Below are positions 1 to 5,545 of a DNA stretch of 5,545 nucleotides, piece after piece. The notes under the pieces are model-generated. The model saw nothing but the letters and a program-made list of their open reading frames with translations. It did not search any database and was not told the origin of the DNA. Every line of letters begins with the position of its first letter. Position 1 is the stretch's first letter. A program made the translations under genes and the position numbers. The DNA is from Kangiella sp. Lineage in GTDB: Bacteria; Pseudomonadota; Gammaproteobacteria; Enterobacterales; Kangiellaceae. The stretch lies in the NCBI GenBank assembly GCA_002733465.1, contig NVVT01000010.1:29524-35068 (forward strand). Direction: 5' to 3'.

Positions 1-617
1 CCCGATTGAATGGTATTGATAATGAGACAGTTTTCTATGCTACTTCCATTACCTCTTATATCAACGCCAACATGCGCGGTATTTAGAACAACACAGTTTC
101 TCAAATGTGTATCATCTTGCGAAAGAGAAATAACCGGTTTCTTAAGGCTCTTAGAAACAATGATATCCCCACTTGCAGTATATCTATTTCGATTCGTCGC
201 ATCTAAAATAAAACCGTCAATAATTAGACCTTTGTAATCTTCCTCTGTTTTTACCAGACCGTAATCTGATCCGTTTGCTTTCGAAGTTTTATCTCTAAAA
301 ATAATGGACGGATACTTGAATGGGCTTCTTTCGGAAAAGTCATCATTGTAACCGCCGAGTAAAGTTAAGTTTCGAGTACGAATGATAATGAAACCCGATT
401 TTAATTTTCCGGAATATTTTCCTTGAGCAACATGGATCACATCGCCCTTAACCGCTTTTTTCAAAGCTTTGTAAATGCCTTTATAGGGTTTTTCTAGTGT
501 TCCTTTACCACCTTTGGCTCCTTGTTTAACATACCAATCCTTAGCAAATACCGAATTGGTGGTAAAAACTAGCGTGACCAAAAACAAAAACAAATTCACT
601 CTTTTATTTTTCAACAT
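1..617 (-). CDS. Secreted right-handed parallel beta-helix (DUF1565-like) protein, C-terminus outside the window
   Basis: The reading frame enters from the left edge and starts at an ATG at 617; 205 codons are visible. Residues 1-25 form a clear Sec signal peptide: a basic start (KNKR), a hydrophobic LFLFLVTLVF core and a VFA/KD cleavage site. The mature protein opens with WYVKQGAKGGKGT, then PYKGIYKALKKAVKGDVIHVAQGKYSG (residues 44-70). This is the typical start of DUF1565/pectate-lyase-like beta-helix proteins (YYV...G.G....P...I..AL..A..GD.I.V..G.Y). Later stretches such as LIIDGFILDA, HLRNCVVLNT and SSIENCLIINT repeat with the spacing of helix rungs. Proteins of this type are exported surface or extracellular proteins, often binding or cutting polysaccharide. 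No catalytic residues can be assigned in the visible part, so enzyme activity is not claimed. A good Shine-Dalgarno (AAGGAG, 7 nt upstream) supports the start. Confidence 0.85.
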   Translation of the reverse strand, partial: MLKNKRVNLFLFLVTLVFTTNSVFAKDWYVKQGAKGGKGTLEKPYKGIYKALKKAVKGDVIHVAQGKYSGKLKSGFIIIRTRNLTLLGGYNDDFSERSPFKYPSIIFRDKTSKANGSDYGLVKTEEDYKGLIIDGFILDATNRNRYTASGDIIVSKSLKKPVISLSQDDTHLRNCVVLNTAHVGVDIRGNGSSIENCLIINTIQS

Positions 618-624
618 ACCTAAA

Positions 625-630
625 CTCCTT
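625..630 (-). promoter_or_regulatory. Shine-Dalgarno site of the beta-helix gene
   Basis: The minus strand reads AAGGAG seven nucleotides before the ATG at 617. It fixes the start of the signal-peptide-bearing reading frame. Confidence 0.75.
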
Positions 631-660
631 TCTCTCATCTACTTTAAAATTTTTTGTGAA

Positions 661-691
661 ATATAAAATATGGGGCTCAAACTGAGCCCCA
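661..691 (-). terminator. Probable Rho-independent terminator after the GRAM gene
   Basis: A perfect 9-bp inverted repeat, TGGGGCTCA (671-679) and TGAGCCCCA (683-691), encloses a 3-nt loop. On the minus strand it is followed by an AT tract (TATTTTATAT, 670-661) rich in T. The hairpin lies about 57 nt past the stop codon of the GRAM-like gene and about 53 nt before the ATG of the beta-helix gene. It should therefore end transcription of the lipoprotein/GRAM pair. The tail is not a pure U run, so some read-through is possible. Confidence 0.7.
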
Positions 692-694
692 ACG

Positions 695-724
695 ATTACC
701 AATTGCCGTGGGGTAGTACGTCAA
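695..724 (-). promoter_or_regulatory. Candidate sigma-70 promoter for the beta-helix gene
   Basis: On the minus strand TTGACG (724-719) resembles a -35 box. After 18 nt comes GGTAAT (700-695), a 4-of-6 match to the -10 consensus. Transcription would begin near 688, inside the hairpin at 671-691. That start would remove part of one stem arm and so avoid termination. The assignment rests on consensus matching only, and such matches arise often by chance in AT-rich DNA. Confidence 0.3.
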
Positions 725-748
725 TCGAGTAATTTGGCGCATACATTT

Positions 749-1135
749 TTACAGGTTCATAAAATACTGGATTTTTTCAACTAATTTTTTAACTGATAGA
801 AAGCCATAATTAAAGATAAAAACTTCATCTGTTTTCATCTTGATATGAACACTATTCATAAAATACTTACTCTTCTCTTCAACAGAAATAATTTCAGACA
901 TTGGCAACTCAACATGCGCTTCTTTATCATTTGAGTAACGATAAACTGTATGTCCACCAGCTGCGGCAAAGGTGGAAACATTAGTGAAAATTGCCTTTAC
1001 TACGGTCGCATTACTATTTTCAAACATTGACTTAAATTTAAGTCCTTCTGGCGCGACCATTAACTCACCCATAAACCGGGCTTTAGGTTCAGGAATATAG
1101 TTAATCACCCAAAGCTCTTCTGAAACATCCATCAT
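749..1135 (-). CDS. Small cytoplasmic GRAM/PH-like domain protein
   Basis: This 128-aa protein has no signal peptide and no membrane segment, so it is expected in the cytoplasm. From about residue 23 to the end it follows the GRAM/bacterial PH pattern. An opening strand pair is GELMVAPEGLKFKS. A central strand with a positive and aromatic stretch is HTVYRYS. A strand LPMSEIISVEEKSKYF (78-92) is followed by VHIKMKTDEVFIFNYGF and then a C-terminal helix, SVKKLVEKIQYFM. In other proteins this fold binds lipids or proteins at membranes. No ligand can be read from this sequence. It lies 41 nt after the lipoprotein gene on the same strand and probably shares its transcript. Two adjacent ATGs (1135 and 1132) are possible starts, and a GAGGAAGGA purine run (1144-1136) serves either. 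Domain naming is by pattern and moderately sure. Confidence 0.75.
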   Translation of the reverse strand: MMDVSEELWVINYIPEPKARFMGELMVAPEGLKFKSMFENSNATVVKAIFTNVSTFAAAGGHTVYRYSNDKEAHVELPMSEIISVEEKSKYFMNSVHIKMKTDEVFIFNYGFLSVKKLVEKIQYFMNL

Positions 1136-1144
1136 TCCTTCCTC
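1136..1144 (-). promoter_or_regulatory. Shine-Dalgarno site of the GRAM-like gene
   Basis: The minus strand reads GAGGAAGGA immediately before the tandem start ATGATG. Its GAGG core sits 5 nt from the first ATG and 8 nt from the second, so the second start (1132) is equally or slightly better placed. The two products would differ by one methionine. Confidence 0.6.
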
Positions 1145-1176
1145 TTTATTAGTAACTTCAAAAAACTTTACATTAC

Positions 1177-1590
1177 CTAGTTGGGTTTTCTTATCACAAC
1201 TAAGTGATACCCTCTCATTTCCAATCCATTTTTTATTTGAATCTCAAATTGATTAGTACCAGGTTTCAGTTCTAACATTTCTTTACCGGTTGACTCCATT
1301 CCATTTATGATCATTTTTGCATTCTTAGTGAAAGACGCTATTAATTCTATTTTTTCGGCCTCATATTTTACAAACACTGTGTACTCACTTACGCCAGCAA
1401 TCTCTTCTACAAGAACTTCAGAGCTATTAACAATTAAACTAGTTAGTTCAAGCTTCTGTTCTGATAGCTCCGAGCTATTCATCTGCACATTTTCTAGCTC
1501 TCGGATATCTCCGCAACTAACTAACAACAAGCTGGTAACTAAAACGACAATATAGCCAATTATATTCTCTTGTTTAATTTTCATTATCAT
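1177..1590 (-). CDS. Small lipoprotein with a cadherin-like beta-sandwich domain
   Basis: This 137-aa protein starts with a lipoprotein signal: a short basic region, a hydrophobic core (IIGYIVVLVTSLLL) and a lipobox LVSC with the lipidated cysteine at residue 26. The next residue is Gly, not Asp, so by the usual Lol rule an outer-membrane location is more likely than inner-membrane retention. After a polar linker, residues 48-135 match the cadherin-like beta-sandwich family (Pfam PF12733): LTSLIV near the start, SEYTVFV, IELIASF, AKMIING, then LKPGTNQFEIQI and YHLVVIRK. Such domains are non-enzymatic and usually act in adhesion or as structural modules. It is the first gene of a likely operon with the GRAM-like gene and is divergent from the transmembrane regulator. 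No Shine-Dalgarno is evident. An in-frame ATG at 1584 (residue 3) is an alternative start that keeps the signal peptide. Confidence 0.8.
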   Translation of the reverse strand: MIMKIKQENIIGYIVVLVTSLLLVSCGDIRELENVQMNSSELSEQKLELTSLIVNSSEVLVEEIAGVSEYTVFVKYEAEKIELIASFTKNAKMIINGMESTGKEMLELKPGTNQFEIQIKNGLEMRGYHLVVIRKPN

Positions 1591-1678
1591 AAGGTTAAAC
1601 TCGTATAAAATTAATGAATTCAGACTTATCTAACTACTTAATCGATAAGACCGTTGTAAACTACCTAAAAAGAACAGA

Positions 1679-1727
1679 AAAAACCTAATGATGTTCTATT
1701 GGTTTTATGTTAAAAATCTAATGATGT
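1679..1727 (+). repeat. 16-bp direct repeat, possible operator of the wHTH regulator
   Basis: AAAAACCTAATGATGT (1679-1694) recurs as AAAAATCTAATGATGT (1712-1727), with a single C/T difference and a 33-bp period, about three helical turns. The second copy ends 20 nt before the TTG start of the regulator. OmpR/PhoB-type winged-helix proteins commonly bind direct repeats on one face of the helix. Autoregulation or control of the divergent pair is therefore plausible but not shown. A regulator bound to the downstream copy would sit over the translation-start region. Confidence 0.45.
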
Positions 1728-1734
1728 GATGAAT

Positions 1735-1740
1735 AGGTGA
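1735..1740 (+). promoter_or_regulatory. Shine-Dalgarno site that supports a TTG start
   Basis: AGGTGA lies 7 nt before the TTG at 1748. No comparable purine-rich site precedes the first in-frame ATG at 1769. This is the main reason for placing the regulator start at TTG. Confidence 0.65.
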
Positions 1741-1747
1741 ATTTTGA

Positions 1748-3970
1748 TTGAAAAACGTTTCTTTTATAATGGCAGATTGGCAAGTTGACCCTTCTAGTAA
1801 CTTGTTGATAAATAATGGTATTGAGAAAAAAATCGAACCAAAAGTCATGGAGCTTTTGGTGTTTTTGGCTCAAAACTGCCAACAAGTGGTCTCACGAGAT
1901 TCATTGCTCGATTCTGTGTGGGAACAAGTCGTCTTAGATGACGCATTAACTAATACCATCGCGCAACTACGAAAAGCATTAGGAGATAATCAATCACCAA
2001 AACGCTTTATAGAGACGATTCCAAAGAAAGGATACCGCCTTATACCAAACGTTGAATGGTCAACAGAACAGCAAGAAACGTCCATTGAACGGATAGATTC
2101 ATATTCGAAAACGTCTGACAATAGAAGAATAGGTGATCAAGAGTTAGATCAATCTAAAGGAAAGCTAAAACAACGTTATTGGTTAGGATTACCCATCATT
2201 GGCGCTTTAATGCTAATAATCCTATATTTCCAGTCTCAACCTAATAACAGCATAATACCGAGTCTTCCAAGCGAACAGTCCATTGCTGTTTTGCCCTTTG
2301 ACGTTTATAGCGATGATACTGAAATTAAATATTTTGCTGACGGTTTAACCGAAGAGCTAATTCATCAATTGGCTGGCGATCCTGATGTTAGGGTAATTGC
2401 GCGAACCTCTTCAGAAAAATTCCGTGACTCAGAGCTTACGGCTCAACAAATAGCAAAAATACTCAATGTTAGTTTTATTGTGGAAGGCAGTATTCGACAA
2501 TCAGGCGAGCAATTACGTACTACAGTACAATTAATTGATACCGAAAAAGGCTTCCACCTTTGGTCAAAAACATTCGACAATAAAAGTGACGAGTTATTTC
2601 TTGATACCCAAATTTCTATCGGCAAGAAAGTCTCTTCATTAATAACCAATAAACGTGCTAATCCTGACACTTATACTAAACGCTTACATCCTAGATCAGC
2701 AGAAGCATATAAATTCTTCATACTTGCTCAATCTCATATGAAACTTGCAAAAGTCGTTAATTATTCTAAAGCTTTGGAATACTATCAAAAAGCAATCGAG
2801 ATAACTCCTGATTATGCCTTGGCCTATACTGGCATGGCAGCATCTACTTTATTGTTAATGCAATATAAACATACCTCAACAAGACAAGCGCATAAAGACG
2901 CTACAGAGTATTTAGATAGTGCGTTTGCTATCGAACCAAATTTGGCAGAGGCTTATGCTGTGCGTGGTTTACAAAAAACCTACGCCCAACAATTCGAGTC
3001 TGCGGAGCAAGATTATTTACATGCAATTAGACTTAACCCTAATTTAAGGTTCGCCCACCATAACTACGGTTACATGTTATCTCTAGTTAACCGAACTAAA
3101 GAATCTATCCAACATATGCAAATTGCATTAGAAATGGATCCGCTTTCTAATATGACTAACTTTGGGATCGCCGACGCAATGGTCGGAATTGGGGAAGTTA
3201 AAAAAGGCATAGAACAGTTCGAATCTTGCAGGGAGTTACTTCCTGAAAAACCTACCTGCGCATTAGGATTGGCTACCGTCTACGGTTTACTTAATAATAC
3301 ATCTGAGTTTGAAAATTATCTCAATATTGCAGAACCGCTTGCCAATCCACATAACTTTTGGGTGCTTATGTCTAAAGCAAAACTACTTTTACAACAAGGA
3401 CTGATAAAAGATAGTGAACAGCTAATTAACAAAATTTTGAAAAAAAATAATTTCAGTTATCACGCTCTCAAAACTAAACTCATGATTCATTTAACAAACT
3501 CAAAGCTAGCAAATTTCTCTAATCATATTGCATCTTTATCGCTAGAGTATCCGAACGCTATTGAAATTCATTTTCTATTGGGCCTTACCCATTATTTCGA
3601 AAACAATTGTGAGGTTTCGGTTGTTCAATATGAAAAAGGAAAAAAGGAAAAAGAATATAATTTTTTTAGTGTTTGGGATTGGACCGAAGGAATTTCTCAT
3701 CAATTAAGCCTTGCCCATTGTTACCAACAAACACAAGAAACAACAGCTTTCAAGAAAGCACTCAATGAATATCGACAATATGTTGACCAACTGCCTGAGT
3801 CACAGTTCGTAATTCCAGGTAAGATCTATAATCAAGCGCGATATCTAGTATTAATGAACCAACCAATGAAGGCTAAACAGCAACTGGATAAAATTACTGA
3901 TTGGTCCTTTTTTTGGTTGGTCGAAAAAGATCCTATTCTTAGATCCCTTAACTATAACCGTAGCAACTAA
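1748..3970 (+). CDS. CadC/ToxR-type membrane-anchored transcriptional regulator with TolB-like and TPR periplasmic part
   Basis: The 740-aa product has the following order. Residues 3-100 are an OmpR/PhoB-type winged helix (Trans_reg_C), with EPKVMELLVFLAQN, VVSRDSLLDSVW, DDALTNTIAQLRKALGD and the closing IPKKGYRLIP hairpin. A polar linker (101-143) follows. One transmembrane segment runs from 144 to 161 (YWLGLPIIGALMLIILYF). A TolB-like domain (about 179-277) contains IAVLPFD, YFADGLTEELIHQL, VIARTSS and VEGSIRQSGEQLRTTVQL. TPR-like helical repeats occupy about 318-500 (for example ALEYYQKAIEITPDYALAY and AEQDYLHAIRLNPN), with a more divergent helical tail to the end. This layout places DNA binding in the cytoplasm and sensing in the periplasm, as in CadC. 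The inducer is unknown. The TTG start keeps the first strand of the winged helix; ATG at 1769 would trim it. No receiver domain is present, so phosphorelay control is not expected. Four periplasmic cysteines (494, 504, 621, 658) could form disulfides. Confidence 0.9.
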   Translation: MKNVSFIMADWQVDPSSNLLINNGIEKKIEPKVMELLVFLAQNCQQVVSRDSLLDSVWEQVVLDDALTNTIAQLRKALGDNQSPKRFIETIPKKGYRLIPNVEWSTEQQETSIERIDSYSKTSDNRRIGDQELDQSKGKLKQRYWLGLPIIGALMLIILYFQSQPNNSIIPSLPSEQSIAVLPFDVYSDDTEIKYFADGLTEELIHQLAGDPDVRVIARTSSEKFRDSELTAQQIAKILNVSFIVEGSIRQSGEQLRTTVQLIDTEKGFHLWSKTFDNKSDELFLDTQISIGKKVSSLITNKRANPDTYTKRLHPRSAEAYKFFILAQSHMKLAKVVNYSKALEYYQKAIEITPDYALAYTGMAASTLLLMQYKHTSTRQAHKDATEYLDSAFAIEPNLAEAYAVRGLQKTYAQQFESAEQDYLHAIRLNPNLRFAHHNYGYMLSLVNRTKESIQHMQIALEMDPLSNMTNFGIADAMVGIGEVKKGIEQFESCRELLPEKPTCALGLATVYGLLNNTSEFENYLNIAEPLANPHNFWVLMSKAKLLLQQGLIKDSEQLINKILKKNNFSYHALKTKLMIHLTNSKLANFSNHIASLSLEYPNAIEIHFLLGLTHYFENNCEVSVVQYEKGKKEKEYNFFSVWDWTEGISHQLSLAHCYQQTQETTAFKKALNEYRQYVDQLPESQFVIPGKIYNQARYLVLMNQPMKAKQQLDKITDWSFFWLVEKDPILRSLNYNRSN

Positions 3971-4068
3971 ATAGAGGTTTGGAATTTCAATATAACCAAA
4001 ACACTATACCGCTATCCATTAAATCAGCGTATCATTTGCAAGCCTACTAATTTTGATTACTCAAACCT

Positions 4069-5115
4069 ATGTCCAAATCAATTGTTCTAGACAACATCAG
4101 CCAAACCATCGGAAACACCGATCTGGTTAAAATCCAATCCTTATCAAAATTAACCGGTTGTGACATATTACTAAAATGTGAACATCAAAATCCTGGCGGT
4201 AGCATTAAAGACCGTGCAGCATTACAAATAGTTAAAGATGCGATTACTTCTGGCAAATTAAAGCCTGGAATGACTATTGTTGAAGGAACCGCTGGAAATA
4301 CAGGTATTGGATTAGCTTTAGTCGCAAAAGCCTTAGGTTTTAACATGATAGTGGTCATGCCTAAAGGGCAAACGCCTGAGAAAGAGCGCTTAATTGAATT
4401 ACATGGTGCAGAACTTAGACTTGTGGATGCTTGCCCTTTCGCTAATGAAAACCATTTTTACCATACTGCACGCCGAATCGCAGAAGATAATGAAAACTAC
4501 TGGTGGGCAGATCAATTTGAAAACACCAGTAATTATCAAGCCCATTATCAAAATACTGCGCCCGAAATCTGGCAACAAACCAATGGCAAAATTGATGCCT
4601 TTGTTTCAGTTTGTGGAACGGGTGGAACCATTGGTGGAAATTCAAAGTATTTCGCGGAAAAAAATTCAGAGATTCTAAACTGGTTAGTTGATCCAGATGG
4701 TTCAGGTATTCATAATTATTTAAAAACAGGACAATATGTTGCCAGTGAAGGCGGTTCTTTTACCGAAGGGATCGCGATAATGCGTTTGGTAGAAAACTTT
4801 AAAGCCGCAGTCATTCATCGCTCAGTTAATTTACCTGATAAAGACTTAGTGTCCTTTTCTCGTTATGTTAGAGATAACGATGGAATTGTTCTTGGTTCTA
4901 GTTCTGCACTGAATGTTGCAGGTGCTGTTTTTGCCGCCGCTAAAATGGGTAAGGGAAAAACCATCGTCACTTTTTCCTGTGATTTGGGAGAACGTTCTTA
5001 TTCTAAATTATGGAATCCTGATTTTCTTGCTACAAAAGAGATTGATCCTTTAGAAAATAATGTAGAGACTCTATATCAGCAATATCTTAAATCAGATGAT
5101 TTTCTGGTGCTATAA
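4069..5115 (+). CDS. PLP-dependent cysteine-synthase-family enzyme (CysK/CysM-like)
   Basis: This 348-aa protein is a fold-type II PLP enzyme of the O-acetylserine sulfhydrylase/cystathionine beta-synthase family. Visible hallmarks are IGNTDLVKI near the N-terminus and PGGSIKDR with the PLP-binding lysine at residue 47. A substrate loop GTAGNTG (73-79) stands where classical CysK has TSGNTG. The phosphate-binding loop GTGGT is at 183-187, SEGGSFTEGI at 226-235, GSSSALN at 276-282 (the serine region facing the PLP ring nitrogen), and SCDLGERSYSKLWN at 303-316. The family normally makes cysteine from an activated serine and sulfide in the cytoplasm. The protein is longer than typical CysK (about 320 aa) because of a C-terminal tail of about 30 residues, so the exact substrate is uncertain. 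The 98-nt gap after the regulator has no clear terminator, promoter or Shine-Dalgarno, so the gene may be read with the regulator or be weakly or atypically initiated. Confidence 0.9.
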   Translation: MSKSIVLDNISQTIGNTDLVKIQSLSKLTGCDILLKCEHQNPGGSIKDRAALQIVKDAITSGKLKPGMTIVEGTAGNTGIGLALVAKALGFNMIVVMPKGQTPEKERLIELHGAELRLVDACPFANENHFYHTARRIAEDNENYWWADQFENTSNYQAHYQNTAPEIWQQTNGKIDAFVSVCGTGGTIGGNSKYFAEKNSEILNWLVDPDGSGIHNYLKTGQYVASEGGSFTEGIAIMRLVENFKAAVIHRSVNLPDKDLVSFSRYVRDNDGIVLGSSSALNVAGAVFAAAKMGKGKTIVTFSCDLGERSYSKLWNPDFLATKEIDPLENNVETLYQQYLKSDDFLVL

Positions 5116-5138
5116 AGTTTATTGTAATAAGCAAAACA

Positions 5139-5180
5139 AATCCCACAGCTATCGGTGCCACTTCCACTTTTTGTGGGATT
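5139..5180 (+). terminator. Inverted repeat after the cysteine-synthase gene, possible terminator
   Basis: AATCCCACA (5139-5147) and TGTGGGATT (5172-5180) form a perfect 9-bp stem with a 24-nt loop, starting 23 nt past the stop codon. Position suggests a transcription terminator. On the plus strand, however, the stem is followed by CACCCG, not a U run; the only T run lies inside the loop. It may be a weak or Rho-dependent end, or an RNA-stabilising 3' structure. The minus strand has a T-richer exit (TGTTTTG), but no minus-strand gene ends here. Confidence 0.45.
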
Positions 5181-5216
5181 CACCCGTGCTGAAAGCTTAA
5201 CTTGGTGTAATAGAAA

Positions 5217-5545
5217 ATGCGTAATGTGGTTAAAAAAAGGATTGTTTTTCTAGTCATCGCGGTGGTATTTTACACCTTTGGGTTTCAAACAATCTCACTA
5301 GATATTAACCTAGATAGTTCTTTAAAATTACTGCTACCGTTTTACATTTCGGTATTCAATTACTTTCTGTTTATCCCTGCTCTTTATTGGTTCTTAATCA
5401 TTAAAGCGGGCAATCAAAAGTCTTGGAAGCTCTTAATTATTTTATCCATTAGTGCGACTTGCGCTCGCTTTAGTTTTCCTGCATTTATTGCCGAATATTT
5501 CGAGTTTGTCATGTGGTTACGATATCCCATTATTGCTATCTTGTT
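5217..5545 (+). CDS. Unrecognised multi-span inner-membrane protein, C-terminus outside the window
   Basis: An open frame from ATG at 5217 runs to the right edge, giving 109 codons. The visible part is strongly hydrophobic. After the basic start MRNVVKKR comes a first span (about residues 9-24, IVFLVIAVVFYTFGF), then a short polar stretch (SLDINLDSS). A second span covers about 38-62 (LLLPFYISVFNYFLFIPALYWFLII), followed by a basic KAGNQKSWK loop, a third span (about 71-92) and the start of a fourth (RYPIIAIL). By the positive-inside rule the N-terminus and the KAGNQKSWK loop would not both be cytoplasmic if spans 1 and 2 are both true, so span 1 or the boundaries need caution. I do not recognise the family. 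No strong Shine-Dalgarno is seen, and the gene lies 101 nt after the cysteine-synthase gene. Confidence 0.65.
   Translation, partial: MRNVVKKRIVFLVIAVVFYTFGFQTISLDINLDSSLKLLLPFYISVFNYFLFIPALYWFLIIKAGNQKSWKLLIILSISATCARFSFPAFIAEYFEFVMWLRYPIIAIL

Larger units (their letters stand above)
1591..1747. other. Divergent intergenic region between the lipoprotein and regulator genes
   Basis: This 157-nt AT-rich spacer must hold the promoters of both divergent units. I see no convincing -35/-10 pair on either strand. Visible structure consists of a long direct repeat in its right half (described separately) and a short inverted repeat, CTTATC (1625-1630) and GATAAG (1644-1649), separated by 13 nt. The inverted repeat is short enough to be chance. 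No small open frame with a ribosome-binding site is apparent. Confidence 0.5.

Noticed and set aside
10..237. Plus-strand open frame of 75 codons near the left edge
   Set aside because: It lies antisense to the beta-helix gene, which has a signal peptide and a good ribosome-binding site. The plus-strand translation shows no domain pattern.
1307..1555. Plus-strand open frame of 82 codons inside the lipoprotein gene
   Set aside because: It is antisense to a gene with a lipobox and a recognisable domain. Its serine/threonine-rich translation looks like a mirror of that coding sequence.
1625..1649. Inverted repeat CTTATC-N13-GATAAG in the divergent spacer
   Set aside because: A 6-bp arm with a 13-nt gap is likely by chance in AT-rich DNA. 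It is noted only within the intergenic entry.
2443..2670. Minus-strand open frame of 75 codons inside the regulator gene
   Set aside because: It is antisense to the conserved TolB-like domain, with no ribosome-binding site or recognisable protein features.
3976..4004. Possible stem between GGTTTGG and CCAAAAC after the regulator stop codon
   Set aside because: Pairing needs a bulge and is not followed by a T run, so it is not a credible terminator.
4394..4678. Overlapping open frames on both strands inside the cysteine-synthase gene
   Set aside because: Both fall within the conserved PLP-enzyme reading frame, and neither translation shows a family pattern.

Overview
The window looks like chromosomal DNA from an AT-rich gammaproteobacterium. 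Three things point that way: a CadC/ToxR-style membrane-anchored regulator with TolB-like and TPR parts, a lipoprotein with a Gram-negative lipobox, and purine-rich Shine-Dalgarno sites. The regulator architecture is common in marine Alteromonadales and Kangiella-like bacteria, but the exact lineage is a guess. I see no tRNA, rRNA, CRISPR array, insertion sequence or clear sign of recent mobility.

Left part (1-1590, all minus strand). The 5' part of a secreted parallel beta-helix protein runs off the left edge (617 to 1). Upstream of it in transcription order lies a two-gene unit: a small lipoprotein with a cadherin-like beta-sandwich (1590-1177), followed 41 nt later by a cytoplasmic GRAM/PH-like protein (1135-749). 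A compact hairpin with an AT/U-rich tail (661-691) separates this pair from the beta-helix gene. A possible promoter for the beta-helix gene overlaps that hairpin.

Centre (1591-3970). A 157-nt divergent intergenic region carries a 16-bp direct repeat (one mismatch, 33-bp period). It leads into a 740-aa transmembrane transcriptional regulator that probably starts at TTG: winged helix inside, one membrane span, TolB-like domain and TPRs outside. The divergent layout suggests that the regulator controls itself, the lipoprotein/GRAM pair, or both.

Right part (3971-5545, plus strand). A 348-aa PLP-dependent cysteine-synthase-family enzyme follows, then a hairpin, then the N-terminal part of an unrecognised multi-span membrane protein cut by the right edge.

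The most interesting unit is the divergent regulator/lipoprotein/GRAM cluster. It places a periplasm-sensing transcription factor next to an uncharacterised envelope lipoprotein and a cytoplasmic membrane-binding-fold protein. Any joint function is inferred from gene order only.
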